This document shows, one piece after another, positions 1-7,146 of a stretch of DNA of 20,475 nucleotides. Both the position numbers and the translations under genes were made by a program. Within the stretch, counting starts at the first letter, position 1; every line of letters starts with the position of its first letter. The stretch is from Ruminococcus sp. UBA3280 (GTDB taxonomy: Bacteria > Bacillota > Clostridia > Oscillospirales > Ruminococcaceae): assembly GCA_002362175.1 (NCBI GenBank), contig DETU01000060.1, forward strand, positions 1 to 20,475, in the 5' to 3' direction. The notes under the pieces are model-generated. The model saw only the letters and a list, made by a program, of their open reading frames with translations, was not told the origin of the DNA and did no database searches.

Positions 1-70
1 ACTATATTTTTCCGTTAAAGTCAAACAAATTATATTTTATTGCCGAATCGGATTAAAATTCTGAAAGTAC

Positions 71-100
71 TTGATTTTATATTACATTACGTGTTATAAT
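71..100 (+). promoter_or_regulatory. Predicted sigma-A promoter for the zinc-finger membrane protein
   Basis: A -35 element TTGATT (71-76) and a perfect -10 TATAAT (95-100) are 18 bases apart, and TG at 92-93 forms an extended -10. Transcription would start near 107, about 35 bases before the ATG at 142. The match is seen directly; use in the cell is inferred. Bases 1-70 are AT-rich and show no gene. Confidence 0.6.
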
Positions 101-141
101 ATAGTTTGAACATACGGCAAGGAAGAATGGAGGTATGATTT

Positions 142-1071
142 ATGAATTTTATCGGAGAAAAATGTGTGTGCTGTGGGAAAATTTTTGCAGACGGAGATGA
201 TGTTGTCGTTTGTCCCGAATGTGGTTCGCCGCATCACAGAGAATGTTATAAAAAAGAAAACAGATGTGCAAATATTGCATTGCACGGAACAGGTGAAAAG
301 TGGAAACGTGCTGTAGTTGAAGAAAAGACGGAAACGGAAGAAAAGAAAGAATGTCCTGTCTGTAAATTTCCGAATAATCCGGTTGACGCAGAAAAATGTA
401 TAGTATGCGGTGCAGGACTGGAGAGTAATGAAAGTCATGAAAACGGAATACCTGAAAATGAAGATATACATTTAAATCATAGTGTGGGATTTAATCCCGA
501 CGAGGACATGGGCGGTGCTACTCTCAGGGAAGTTTCAATGTTTGTAGGTACAAACACTTTTTATTATATACCTGTTTTCAAGAGAATGAAAGATATAGGT
601 TCAAAGATTTCGTTTAATTTCTCATGTTTTATATTTCCGTCATTTTATTTTGCAAACAGAAAAATGTGGTTATGGGCAATAATTTACACTTTTATCAGTG
701 TACTTCTGAATCTTCCTGCTTCTGTCATGATTATGGCTGAAAGCGGAGTATTCACAGAGAATATGCTTAATTTCATATATGAAAATCAGGGATTTATTGA
801 ATCGCTTGAATCAATATGTGGCTGGGGTTCATGGTTTATCAGACTTTTGCTGTGTCTTTTTGCCAACTGGATTTATTTCAGGTTTGCGATGAAAAATCTG
901 AAACGTATAAAAATGCACAACAGAAATGAAAGTGTTAATCTAAATATTGTTACAGCGGTAGGCGGAGTAAAACCGATGAATATTATTATAATTACTCTTA
1001 TTACTCTTTCACTTTCTCTTATTTCAATGGTGGGGATAACGATGTTTCTGAATATTATGTCTGTTGCCTGA
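142..1071 (+). CDS. Prok-RING/zinc-ribbon membrane protein (DUF2628-like C-terminus)
   Basis: A 309-residue protein of unknown role. The N-terminus carries a RING-like zinc site: C8-x2-C11, C24-x2-C27, H31/H32, C35 and C42, as in the prokaryotic RING finger family 1. A second zinc ribbon follows (C71-x2-C74, C86-x2-C89). After an acidic linker (about 95-130) the C-terminal half has hydrophobic segments near 175-198, 230-247 and 279-305, resembling DUF2628-type membrane proteins. The zinc domains are probably cytoplasmic, and the family may sense or bind proteins at the membrane, but no reaction can be assigned. The start is supported by GGAGG about 10 bases upstream and the promoter at 71-100. 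It appears to be a single-gene unit ending before the hairpin at 1098-1151. Confidence 0.8.
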   Translation: MNFIGEKCVCCGKIFADGDDVVVCPECGSPHHRECYKKENRCANIALHGTGEKWKRAVVEEKTETEEKKECPVCKFPNNPVDAEKCIVCGAGLESNESHENGIPENEDIHLNHSVGFNPDEDMGGATLREVSMFVGTNTFYYIPVFKRMKDIGSKISFNFSCFIFPSFYFANRKMWLWAIIYTFISVLLNLPASVMIMAESGVFTENMLNFIYENQGFIESLESICGWGSWFIRLLLCLFANWIYFRFAMKNLKRIKMHNRNESVNLNIVTAVGGVKPMNIIIITLITLSLSLISMVGITMFLNIMSVA

Positions 1072-1092
1072 TAAAATAATACAAAACAGCTA

Positions 1093-1121
1093 TTGACAAA
1101 AGCACCTTTTTACAGTAAAAT
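1093..1121 (+). promoter_or_regulatory. Predicted sigma-A promoter of the CPBP protease gene
   Basis: A consensus -35 TTGACA (1093-1098) is followed after 17 bases by TAAAAT (1116-1121). Transcription would begin near 1128. The promoter lies inside the inverted repeat at 1098-1150, so its own transcript would lack the left arm of that hairpin. Confidence 0.6.
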
Positions 1122-1151
1122 TATTTTATACTGTAAACAGAGGTGCTTTTT
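1098..1151 (+). terminator. Two-part hairpin: terminator-like, covers the next gene's RBS
   Basis: The outer stem AAAAGCACCT (1098-1107) pairs with AGGTGCTTTT (1141-1150). The inner stem TTTACAGTA (1109-1117) pairs with TACTGTAAA (1129-1137) around an 11-base loop. Both stems are perfect and the structure ends in a T run (1147-1151), so it can terminate transcripts of the upstream gene. The right outer arm also contains the GAGGTG ribosome binding site of the protease gene starting at 1153. Confidence 0.6.
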
Positions 1152-1152
1152 G

Positions 1153-2121
1153 ATGAAAAGAAAATCTGAAATATTTGAAGAATCTTCACATTCCCTTGCT
1201 TCACCGTCACTGCTTATACAGCTTTTGTCATTTGTCGTTGTATTTTTCATTATATATGTACTTGAGGCTGTTATACCTTCGTTTGTTTCCGTTACTCCTA
1301 TGATGGAGGAAATGAAGTCGCAGGGTATGCTTGACGGAAGTGTAAAAATCACCCTTAAAAAATCAATGGCTGTTGCTACTTTAATTTCCGCATCTCCCAA
1401 AGTAATGATACCATCTTTGTTGTCGACGGTTTTCGGAACGGTTACAAGTATTATATACTGTCGTAATATAGAAGTACGTCCTGTAAGTTCAATGGGAGTG
1501 CGGAAAAATAAGATTGTTCCTCATTATCTTATCGGGCTTGCTGTAGGAATTGCCATGATGACCGCAATAACGATTTTAAGTGTTGTTACAGGTGTCAATA
1601 ATATTTCCCTTTGCAGTAATATTAATGTAGGTATAATATTATTGTATCTGCTTGGATTTTTTGTACAGGGCATGAGTGAGGAATTTATTTTCCGTGGATA
1701 CCTTATGACTACAATCGGCGGACATCATTCACCTTTTCTTGCCGTCGGGATAAGTTCGGTTGCCTTTGCCCTTGCCCATACCGCAAACCCCGGTTTCAAC
1801 GTACTTTCATGTATAAATTTAATATTGTTCGGAATTTTTGCAGGTGTATATATGATTTGTTTTGACGATATATGGGGAGTATGCGGTATACATTCAATAT
1901 GGAACTTCATGCAGGGAAATTTCTACGGTATCAGTGTAAGCGGTACGGGCAATACAGAATCTGTTTTCCGAACGTCCGCCGTTACGGAACATGGTTGGCT
2001 CAGCGGAGGAAAATTCGGAATAGAGGGCAGTATATTCACTACTCTGATTCTTTCCGCAGGTATAATAACAGTACTTCTGAATATCAGAAAAAAATCTCAT
2101 ACTGAAAAAAAGGAACTGTAA
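1153..2121 (+). CDS. CPBP family intramembrane glutamic endopeptidase (CAAX protease-like)
   Basis: A 322-residue polytopic membrane protein of the CPBP (Rce1/ABI) family, intramembrane proteases often linked in Gram-positive bacteria to bacteriocin immunity or processing. The signature is complete: motif 1 S-E176-E177-F-I-F-R181-G, motif 2 histidine H209 in FALAH, and motif 3 H247-x3-N251 in HSIWNF. Several hydrophobic helices flank these, including 22-40, 126-146 and 158-172. The ATG at 1153 is preferred over an in-frame TTG at 1093 because GAGGTG lies 8 bases before it and the TTG is part of the predicted -35 box. The stop codon sits within the bidirectional terminator. No bacteriocin gene is beside it, so the substrate is unknown. 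Confidence 0.85.
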   Translation: MKRKSEIFEESSHSLASPSLLIQLLSFVVVFFIIYVLEAVIPSFVSVTPMMEEMKSQGMLDGSVKITLKKSMAVATLISASPKVMIPSLLSTVFGTVTSIIYCRNIEVRPVSSMGVRKNKIVPHYLIGLAVGIAMMTAITILSVVTGVNNISLCSNINVGIILLYLLGFFVQGMSEEFIFRGYLMTTIGGHHSPFLAVGISSVAFALAHTANPGFNVLSCINLILFGIFAGVYMICFDDIWGVCGIHSIWNFMQGNFYGISVSGTGNTESVFRTSAVTEHGWLSGGKFGIEGSIFTTLILSAGIITVLLNIRKKSHTEKKEL

Positions 2122-2137
2122 TAAAACAGTTCCTTTT
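2105..2137. terminator. Bidirectional intrinsic terminator between convergent genes
   Basis: A perfect 12-bp stem, AAAAGGAACTGT (2108-2119) with ACAGTTCCTTTT (2126-2137), encloses a 6-base loop. A T run follows on the plus strand, and an A run (2105-2111) gives seven U on the minus strand. It serves the CPBP gene (+) and hsp20 (-) and overlaps the CPBP stop codon. Confidence 0.9.
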
Positions 2138-2141
2138 ATTG

Positions 2142-2567
2142 TTATTTTATTTCAAGTCTTTTGGAAACCGGTTCTTCTTGTTTCTTTTTGGGAAGTTCGA
2201 TTGTAAGAATACCATTTTTATATTCCGCATTGATTTCTTCGGTGTTTACGTCCGAAATATCAAAGCTTCTTTTGTAAGAACTGTAGGAACGTTCACGTCG
2301 GATATATTTGTCACTGTCATTTTTTTCTTCAGGCTGATTTTTTCTTTCAGCCGATATAACAAGATAGGAGTCTTTTATATCAATACTTATATCTTCTTTT
2401 TCAAAACCTGCGAGTTCGGATTCCATAATATATCTGTCGCCTTTGTCTCTGATGTCGGTACGGCAGGAATTAACCTGCATACTGTCGCTGAAAAAGTCTT
2501 TGTCAAGTTCGTTAAAAACATTGAAAAGATTAAACGGATTTCTTCCGAATGGTGTAATGCCATACAT
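2142..2567 (-). CDS. Small heat shock protein, Hsp20/alpha-crystallin family
   Basis: A 141-residue cytoplasmic holdase chaperone that binds unfolding proteins without ATP. The N-terminal arm is short and phenylalanine-rich (PFGRNPFNLFNVFNELDKDF), typical of bacterial Hsp20. The alpha-crystallin domain runs from about 37 to 127 and includes the MESELAGFEKEDI segment and the family's G-I/V-L signature near its end (N118-G-I-L121-T-I). The tail is charged. Length is usual for the family. The ATG at 2567 has GGAGGT 8 bases upstream. It is a single gene convergent with the CPBP protease, sharing its terminator. I saw no CIRCE operator upstream, so HrcA control is not supported. Confidence 0.93.
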   Translation of the reverse strand: MYGITPFGRNPFNLFNVFNELDKDFFSDSMQVNSCRTDIRDKGDRYIMESELAGFEKEDISIDIKDSYLVISAERKNQPEEKNDSDKYIRRERSYSSYKRSFDISDVNTEEINAEYKNGILTIELPKKKQEEPVSKRLEIK

Positions 2568-2629
2568 AATACCATACCTCCGATTATTATTTTAATGATG
2601 TGCCTTTTATATTATCTGCAATGTTTTGT

Positions 2630-2635
2630 ATTATA
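2630..2635 (-). promoter_or_regulatory. Candidate -10 element for hsp20
   Basis: A perfect TATAAT on the minus strand lies about 63 bases before the hsp20 ATG, but nothing resembling TTGACA is present 16-18 bases upstream of it. The start site may depend on an activator or another element. The rest of 2568-2702 holds only the terminator at 2666-2698. Confidence 0.35.
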
Positions 2636-2665
2636 TGCATGGTTTATGAAATCTGCGTTTATACG

Positions 2666-2698
2666 ATAAAAAAGGCGAAACTATAAAATTTCGCCTTT
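2666..2698 (-). terminator. Intrinsic terminator ending the pur gene cluster
   Basis: A perfect 10-bp stem (2671-2680 with 2689-2698) surrounds an 8-base loop and is followed on the minus strand by a run of six U (2668-2673). It lies 4 bases after the stop of the last membrane-protein gene and is the only strong intrinsic terminator I found downstream of the long minus-strand cluster. Confidence 0.85.
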
Positions 2699-2702
2699 GT
2701 GA

Positions 2703-3332
2703 TTATTCTTCAAAAAAAGTACTTTTGTATTCTGCAACACGGGCTCTGTCGCCGTAACAGTCTATTTCAATAATTTCACGTTTAAGCATATATTTGATTG
2801 ACGCAAACAGCAGTGTGAAAGCAATTGCATTAGTGAATATACTGAAATATATTCTTATTCCTATGACGTTCCCCATCATGCCACCGAGCATTATTCCGAT
2901 ACAGATTATAGTAATTACTTCATAAGGCTTTTTGTCGGGGTCAAGAGTCAGGAATGAAAAACATACCGCTGCGGAAAACACCGAGTGAATTATGGCTAAA
3001 AGCATGGAATACGGTTCATAGAAATCAATACGGTATGAATTGAGTTCAAGAGTCATCATTACTGCTTCTGTAATGATATATGCCGTAAATCCGATTTTCA
3101 GCCAGTTTCTCATACGTGCCGTTTTACTTATCAGTATGTCAGAGACAATAAGTGAGGCAAAACCGGAAAATTCAAATACATATGCTGTAATTTCAAGAAT
3201 TTTTGAGAATGTACTATCAGGTTTGTAGATTAAATAGTATATATAGCATACCGCACTGAATATTATAAACATAATATTTCCGGCAAGTCCGAGATTAAGC
3301 CCGTAACCGAGCTTTTTGTGCATATCCTCCAT
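2703..3332 (-). CDS. Polytopic membrane protein of unknown function
   Basis: A 209-residue hydrophobic protein with about six predicted helices (roughly 15-37, 44-66, 76-95, 108-127, 137-156, 158-180) and a charged C-terminal tail ending in paired glutamates. No catalytic motif was recognised. Its ATG overlaps the purD stop as TGATG, so translation is probably coupled to purD; no separate good ribosome binding site is visible. An alternative ATG three codons in has GGAGG only 2 bases away, too close to be favoured. It is the last gene before the terminator at 2666-2698. Any link to purine metabolism, such as transport, is only a guess from position. Confidence 0.7.
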   Translation of the reverse strand: MEDMHKKLGYGLNLGLAGNIMFIIFSAVCYIYYLIYKPDSTFSKILEITAYVFEFSGFASLIVSDILISKTARMRNWLKIGFTAYIITEAVMMTLELNSYRIDFYEPYSMLLAIIHSVFSAAVCFSFLTLDPDKKPYEVITIICIGIMLGGMMGNVIGIRIYFSIFTNAIAFTLLFASIKYMLKREIIEIDCYGDRARVAEYKSTFFEE

Positions 3333-4618
3333 CAGTTCAGAGCTTTTAAAGCTCTCTGTCCGATGTCTTTTCTGTAGTGTGCGTTTTCAAAGCTGATTTT
3401 TGAAACGCCGCTATAAGCGTTGTCAAGTGCTTCCTGTAAGTTCTGTCCTTTTGCTGTAACACCGATTACACGACCGCCGTTTGTAAGGAACTTGCCGTCA
3501 TCTGACAGCTTTGTACCTGCATGGTAAATAAAACAGCCATCAACCTGTCCTTTTTCGTCGAAACCGTTCATTTCTATACCTTTCGGATAGCTTTCAGGAT
3601 ATCCACCGCTTGCCATTACTACACAGGCACAGCTTCCGTCATGCCATTTTATATCAACTTTTTCAAGTTCATGATTGTAAATCGCTTCAAAGATTTCATA
3701 AAGGTCAGCGTCGAGCATAGGAAGTACTACCTGTGTTTCAGGGTCACCGAAACGGCAGTTATACTCAATTACTTTAGCACCCTTTGGTGTGAGCATAAGT
3801 CCGAAATAAAGACAGCCTTCAAAAGTTCTGCCTTCAGAGTTCATGGCGTTCATTGTGGGAATGAAAATTTTTTCCATGCACTCTTTTGCAACTTCTTCTG
3901 TATAGTAGGGGTTAGGGGAGAGAGTTCCCATACCGCCTGTGTTGAGTCCTAAATCGCCGTCTAATGCACGCTTGTGGTCCATAGAGGAAATCATAGGCAC
4001 AATAGTTTTGCCGTCCGTGAAAGAGAGTACGGACACTTCAGGACCTGTAAGAAATTCCTCAATTACAATTCTTGCGGAACTCTTACCGAATTTGAGTTCG
4101 TCAATCATGTCGTGGACAGCTTGTACAGCTTCTTCTTCATTCTGTGCAATTATAACACCCTTGCCGAGTGCAAGACCGTCTGCTTTGATGACTGCGGGGT
4201 AACTGTTCTGTTCTTTGAGATAAGAAATAGCCTTGTCGCTTTCAGTGAAAACTTCATAGAAAGCTGTGGGAATATTGTACTTCTTCATGAGTTCTTTAGA
4301 AAATACTTTAGAACCCTCAATTATTGCGGCGTTTGCCTTTGGTCCGAAAGTCATGAAACCTTCAGCCTGTAAAGCGTCAACCATTCCCATAACAAGCGGG
4401 TCGTCAGGTGCTACTACTACCATATCGGGATTTATTTCCTTTGCAAGTGCAACAACACCGTCAATATCGGTTGCGGAAATACTGAAACATTCAGCGTACT
4501 TTGAAATACCTGCGTTTCCGGGGGTACAGTAAAGCTTGTCTACGTGTTTGCTTTCGGCGAGTTTCATGATAATGGCGTGTTCACGTCCGCCACCGCCGAC
4601 TACAAGTATATTTTTCAT
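3332..4618 (-). CDS. purD: Phosphoribosylamine--glycine ligase (GAR synthetase)
   Basis: PurD joins glycine to phosphoribosylamine with ATP, the second step of de novo purine synthesis in the cytoplasm. The 428-residue length is standard. Visible motifs are the N-terminal GGGGREHAI, YCTPGNAGI, the ATP-grasp core with ALGKGVIIA and EEFLTGPEVSVLSF, and the PurD signature DHKRALDGDLGLNTGGMG followed later by EYNCRFGDPETQ. The usual GPE-x-PL segment reads APDDPL here, which I recall from other Clostridia and do not take as loss of function. The start is fixed by AGGAGG about 8 bases before the ATG. The stop overlaps the next gene's start, and a small membrane protein gene lies 15 bases upstream in the same direction. 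Confidence 0.97.
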   Translation of the reverse strand: MKNILVVGGGGREHAIIMKLAESKHVDKLYCTPGNAGISKYAECFSISATDIDGVVALAKEINPDMVVVAPDDPLVMGMVDALQAEGFMTFGPKANAAIIEGSKVFSKELMKKYNIPTAFYEVFTESDKAISYLKEQNSYPAVIKADGLALGKGVIIAQNEEEAVQAVHDMIDELKFGKSSARIVIEEFLTGPEVSVLSFTDGKTIVPMISSMDHKRALDGDLGLNTGGMGTLSPNPYYTEEVAKECMEKIFIPTMNAMNSEGRTFEGCLYFGLMLTPKGAKVIEYNCRFGDPETQVVLPMLDADLYEIFEAIYNHELEKVDIKWHDGSCACVVMASGGYPESYPKGIEMNGFDEKGQVDGCFIYHAGTKLSDDGKFLTNGGRVIGVTAKGQNLQEALDNAYSGVSKISFENAHYRKDIGQRALKALN

Positions 4619-4633
4619 GGGGATAACCTCCTG

Positions 4634-5155
4634 TCATAAATTTTTTGATTTATTTGTGTATGCTGTACGGATTTCAATAATAGCTGTACAGCATACAAGT
4701 AAAAATGATGCTATGTTAAGCAACATTAAAATGTTCTGCAATCTTGAAACAAGTCCAATCATTACCCAGTCATCAGAACAGGTTGACTGATATATTTCAT
4801 CCATTTGTATGTAATTGATAAACAGAAATATCAGTAAACTGATTACAGAATATCTGAGTTTTTTTCTGCCCTTCAGTTTTTTAGAAAAAATACTTATAAT
4901 GCACACTATGATATATGGCACAACAAATATTATTGAATAGATATAACTTTCAATAAAGTAGGGTGAAAGTGGTAAAAACCATGTTGAGTTTTTCCAGAAT
5001 TCATATGTTTCATGGAAAATTGATTTTGATATGTCCACGTTATAAATATTTATAAGGCTGAGAATTATATAAATTATCGGAAGAACTGTTGCGACAACTG
5101 TAAACTTTATAATTGCAGAGTGCCATTTTTTAGGTGTAGGATTGTTTTCCGGCAT
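4634..5155 (-). CDS. Small four-helix membrane protein, unknown function
   Basis: A 173-residue protein with four predicted membrane helices (about 15-38, 70-93, 103-119, 140-160) and a lysine/arginine-rich loop before the third. The frame is open much further upstream to 5371, but that part overlaps the preceding gene. The ATG at 5155 is chosen because it lies 4 bases after that gene's stop and has AAGGAT about 10 bases before it. No family was recognised. It sits between a single-pass protein and purD, with purD starting 15 bases later, so it is probably co-translated with the pur genes. Its membrane location may pair it with the small protein encoded just upstream. Confidence 0.65.
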   Translation of the reverse strand: MPENNPTPKKWHSAIIKFTVVATVLPIIYIILSLINIYNVDISKSIFHETYEFWKNSTWFLPLSPYFIESYIYSIIFVVPYIIVCIISIFSKKLKGRKKLRYSVISLLIFLFINYIQMDEIYQSTCSDDWVMIGLVSRLQNILMLLNIASFLLVCCTAIIEIRTAYTNKSKNL

Positions 5156-5159
5156 AATA

Positions 5160-5477
5160 TTATCCTTTTTCATATAAGGTGTGTCCGAAAACAGAAAAAC
5201 ATCTGGAATCAGGTTTTTCCTTGTCATATTTCCATGAATCGTTGCCAATGTCAAGGATATAACCATAGTCAAAGCTGTAACCGATACCACATTCACTGCG
5301 TGATTCACCGCATTTGCAATACATATGTGTAACCGTAAAAAGTGGTTGAATATAATCGTCTGACATTGCAAACCTTATTAAATCCGTTATAGCAAGCAGA
5401 ATCCATGTCAGGAGAACTGCAATGATAATTTTCAGTGCAGTTCCCTTTACGGATTTTCTTGATTTTTCCGTTATCAT
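5160..5477 (-). CDS. Small single-pass protein with cysteine-rich ectodomain
   Basis: A 105-residue protein with a positively charged N-terminus (EKSRKSVKGTALK), one hydrophobic helix at about 14-36, and a C-terminal domain of about 65 residues that is probably outside the membrane. The domain has cysteines in YCKCGES and in ECGIGYSFDYGY, plus one near the end, which could form disulfides. I recall similar small Clostridia proteins with a G-x-GYSFD segment, but no function. The ATG is 3 bases after the purV stop, so expression is coupled to purV. The next gene starts 4 bases after its stop. Confidence 0.65.
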   Translation of the reverse strand: MITEKSRKSVKGTALKIIIAVLLTWILLAITDLIRFAMSDDYIQPLFTVTHMYCKCGESRSECGIGYSFDYGYILDIGNDSWKYDKEKPDSRCFSVFGHTLYEKG

Positions 5478-5480
5478 GGA

Positions 5481-6662
5481 TTAGTGGTGGAAAAGTCTGA
5501 TTCCTGTAAACGCCATAGCAATATTGTACTTGTTGCAGGTTTCAATAACGTTGTCGTCACGGATAGAACCGCCCGGTTCAGCGATATATTCAACTCCGGA
5601 CTTCTTTGCACGTTCGATATTGTCGCCGAACGGGAAGAATGCGTCAGAACCAAGACAAACGCCTGTATTCTTTGCAAGCCATGCTTTCTTTTCCTCAACA
5701 GTGAAAACTTCCGGTTTTGTCTTGAAAATTTTCTGCCATTCACCGTCACGGAGAACATCTTCATATTCGTCGCCTATATATACATCAATAGCGTTGTCAC
5801 GGTCTGCACGGCGAATACCGTCAACAAAGTCAAGTCCCATAACTTTCGGGGACTGTCTGAGCCACCAGTTATCAGCTTTCTGTCCTGCAAGACGTGTGCA
5901 GTGTATTCTTGACTGCTGACCTGCACCGATACCGATAGCCTGTCCGTCCTTTACATAGCATACGGAATTGGACTGTGTGTATTTGAGTGTGATAAGGGAA
6001 ATCATAAGGTCGTCAAGCTTGTCAGACGGAATGTCCTTGTTTTCTGTAACAACGTTTGCAAGCAGTTCTTTGTTAATGTCAAGTTCGTTTCTGCCCTGCT
6101 CAAAGGATACGCCGTAAACCTGTTTTGTTTCAATCGGAGCGGGCTTGTAATTTTCGTCGATTTTGAGTATGCAGTAAGTGCCTTTTCTTTTGGACTTGAG
6201 AATTTCAAGTGCTTCTTCGTCGTAATCGGGAGCAATAACGCCGTCTGAAACTTCTCTCTGAATCATCTTTGCTGTGCATACGTCAACCTTGTCTGAAAGT
6301 GCAATAAAGTCGCCGTATGATGACATTCTATCCGCACCTCTTGCTCTTGCGTAAGCACTTGCAAGGGGAGTGAGTTCACCTAAATCGTCAACCCAGTAAA
6401 TTTTTTTGAGGTCGTCAGAAAGCGGTCTGCCGATTGCTGCACCTGCGGGTGAAACGTGTTTGAAAGAGGTTGCTGCACAAACGCCTGTAGCTGTTTTTAA
6501 CTCCTTTACCAACTGCCAGCCGTTGAGAGCGTCGAGGAGGTTTATATAACCGGGTCTGCCACAAAGAACCTCTATAGGAAGTTCAGAGCCGTCAGCCATA
6601 TAAACTCTTGATGGTTTCTGATTAGGGTTACAGCCGTATTTTAACTGCATTTCATTTGACAT
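5481..6662 (-). CDS. purV: Stand-alone AICAR transformylase (formyltransferase half of PurH)
   Basis: It transfers a formyl group from 10-formyltetrahydrofolate to AICAR to give FAICAR, the penultimate step of IMP synthesis. The 393-residue protein contains only the transformylase part of PurH: the SFKHVSPAG motif with catalytic-type K68-H69, and the conserved TQSNSVCY, GIGAGQQSRIHCTRLAG and SDAFFPF segments, ending in RLFHH. The N-terminal MGS-type IMP cyclohydrolase domain of bifunctional PurH (usually over 500 residues) is absent; that step is supplied by the purO gene of this cluster. Databases often label this family purH. AGGAGG lies 8 bases before the ATG and overlaps the stop region of the upstream HAD-like gene. 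Confidence 0.93.
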   Translation of the reverse strand: MSNEMQLKYGCNPNQKPSRVYMADGSELPIEVLCGRPGYINLLDALNGWQLVKELKTATGVCAATSFKHVSPAGAAIGRPLSDDLKKIYWVDDLGELTPLASAYARARGADRMSSYGDFIALSDKVDVCTAKMIQREVSDGVIAPDYDEEALEILKSKRKGTYCILKIDENYKPAPIETKQVYGVSFEQGRNELDINKELLANVVTENKDIPSDKLDDLMISLITLKYTQSNSVCYVKDGQAIGIGAGQQSRIHCTRLAGQKADNWWLRQSPKVMGLDFVDGIRRADRDNAIDVYIGDEYEDVLRDGEWQKIFKTKPEVFTVEEKKAWLAKNTGVCLGSDAFFPFGDNIERAKKSGVEYIAEPGGSIRDDNVIETCNKYNIAMAFTGIRLFHH

Positions 6663-6675
6663 AATAATGTCCTCC

Positions 6676-7146
6676 TTATATTTTTAATTTTTGTATGCGG
6701 ATTATTTCATTTCTGATATTATCCGTCCAGTCTTTGTCATTTTCTTTCAGAAGATATACATGAAATCCATAGGAAATACCGTTCTGATAAACTGAAATTT
6801 CGTCGTCAATGTGTAAGTCAATATGATACTTTGAGGGATATTTTGACGGCATTATTTCCGTGTTGTTTCCCTGTACCTCTTTTGTATGACGTTTACCGTT
6901 TATTGTGTTGTCGATTCTTATACCATAATGCCGAAAAATAGATTTTATATACCTCTCCGAACGGAAAGACGTTGTATAAATCCATAACTTTATATTGTTG
7001 CTGTTTATCCACTTCAGTAACTCCGGAGTGCCTTTGCGGAGTCTGTCTCTGTAAATTTTGTCCAGCGGAAAACGCAGATTACTTTCCGTCGGAACTTTTT
7101 CGGGATTCACAAAAAGTGTTTCGTCCAAATCAAAAGAAACAATCAT
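6676..7146 (-). CDS. HAD-superfamily phosphatase-like protein
   Basis: A 156-residue cytoplasmic protein with the HAD hydrolase fold signature. Motif I is D6-L-D8-E-T-L, motif II is T59 in WIYTTS, a lysine near 102-106 could be motif III, and motif IV is D114-D115 in LHIDDE. There is little cap domain, so it fits small HAD phosphatases acting on phosphorylated small molecules or proteins; the substrate is unknown. Its ATG overlaps the stop of the upstream lipoprotein gene by 4 bases (ATGA), and its stop lies next to the purV ribosome binding site. A role in nucleotide dephosphorylation is possible from context but unproven. Confidence 0.75.
   Translation of the reverse strand: MIVSFDLDETLFVNPEKVPTESNLRFPLDKIYRDRLRKGTPELLKWINSNNIKLWIYTTSFRSERYIKSIFRHYGIRIDNTINGKRHTKEVQGNNTEIMPSKYPSKYHIDLHIDDEISVYQNGISYGFHVYLLKENDKDWTDNIRNEIIRIQKLKI

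Noticed and set aside
2568..2665. CIRCE heat-shock operator before hsp20
   Set aside because: No TTAGCACTC/GAGTGCTAA-type inverted repeat is present.
2139..2669. A plus-strand open frame opposite hsp20
   Set aside because: The minus strand encodes a complete Hsp20 with ribosome binding site and terminator; the plus frame is low-complexity and phenylalanine-rich.
3521..4372. Open plus-strand frames opposite purD
   Set aside because: They lie antisense to a clear purD gene, have no ribosome binding site and no family features; they mirror its codon pattern.
5156..5371. A longer N-terminus for the four-helix membrane protein
   Set aside because: It would overlap the upstream small gene by over 200 bases; a start with a binding site lies 4 bases after that gene's stop.
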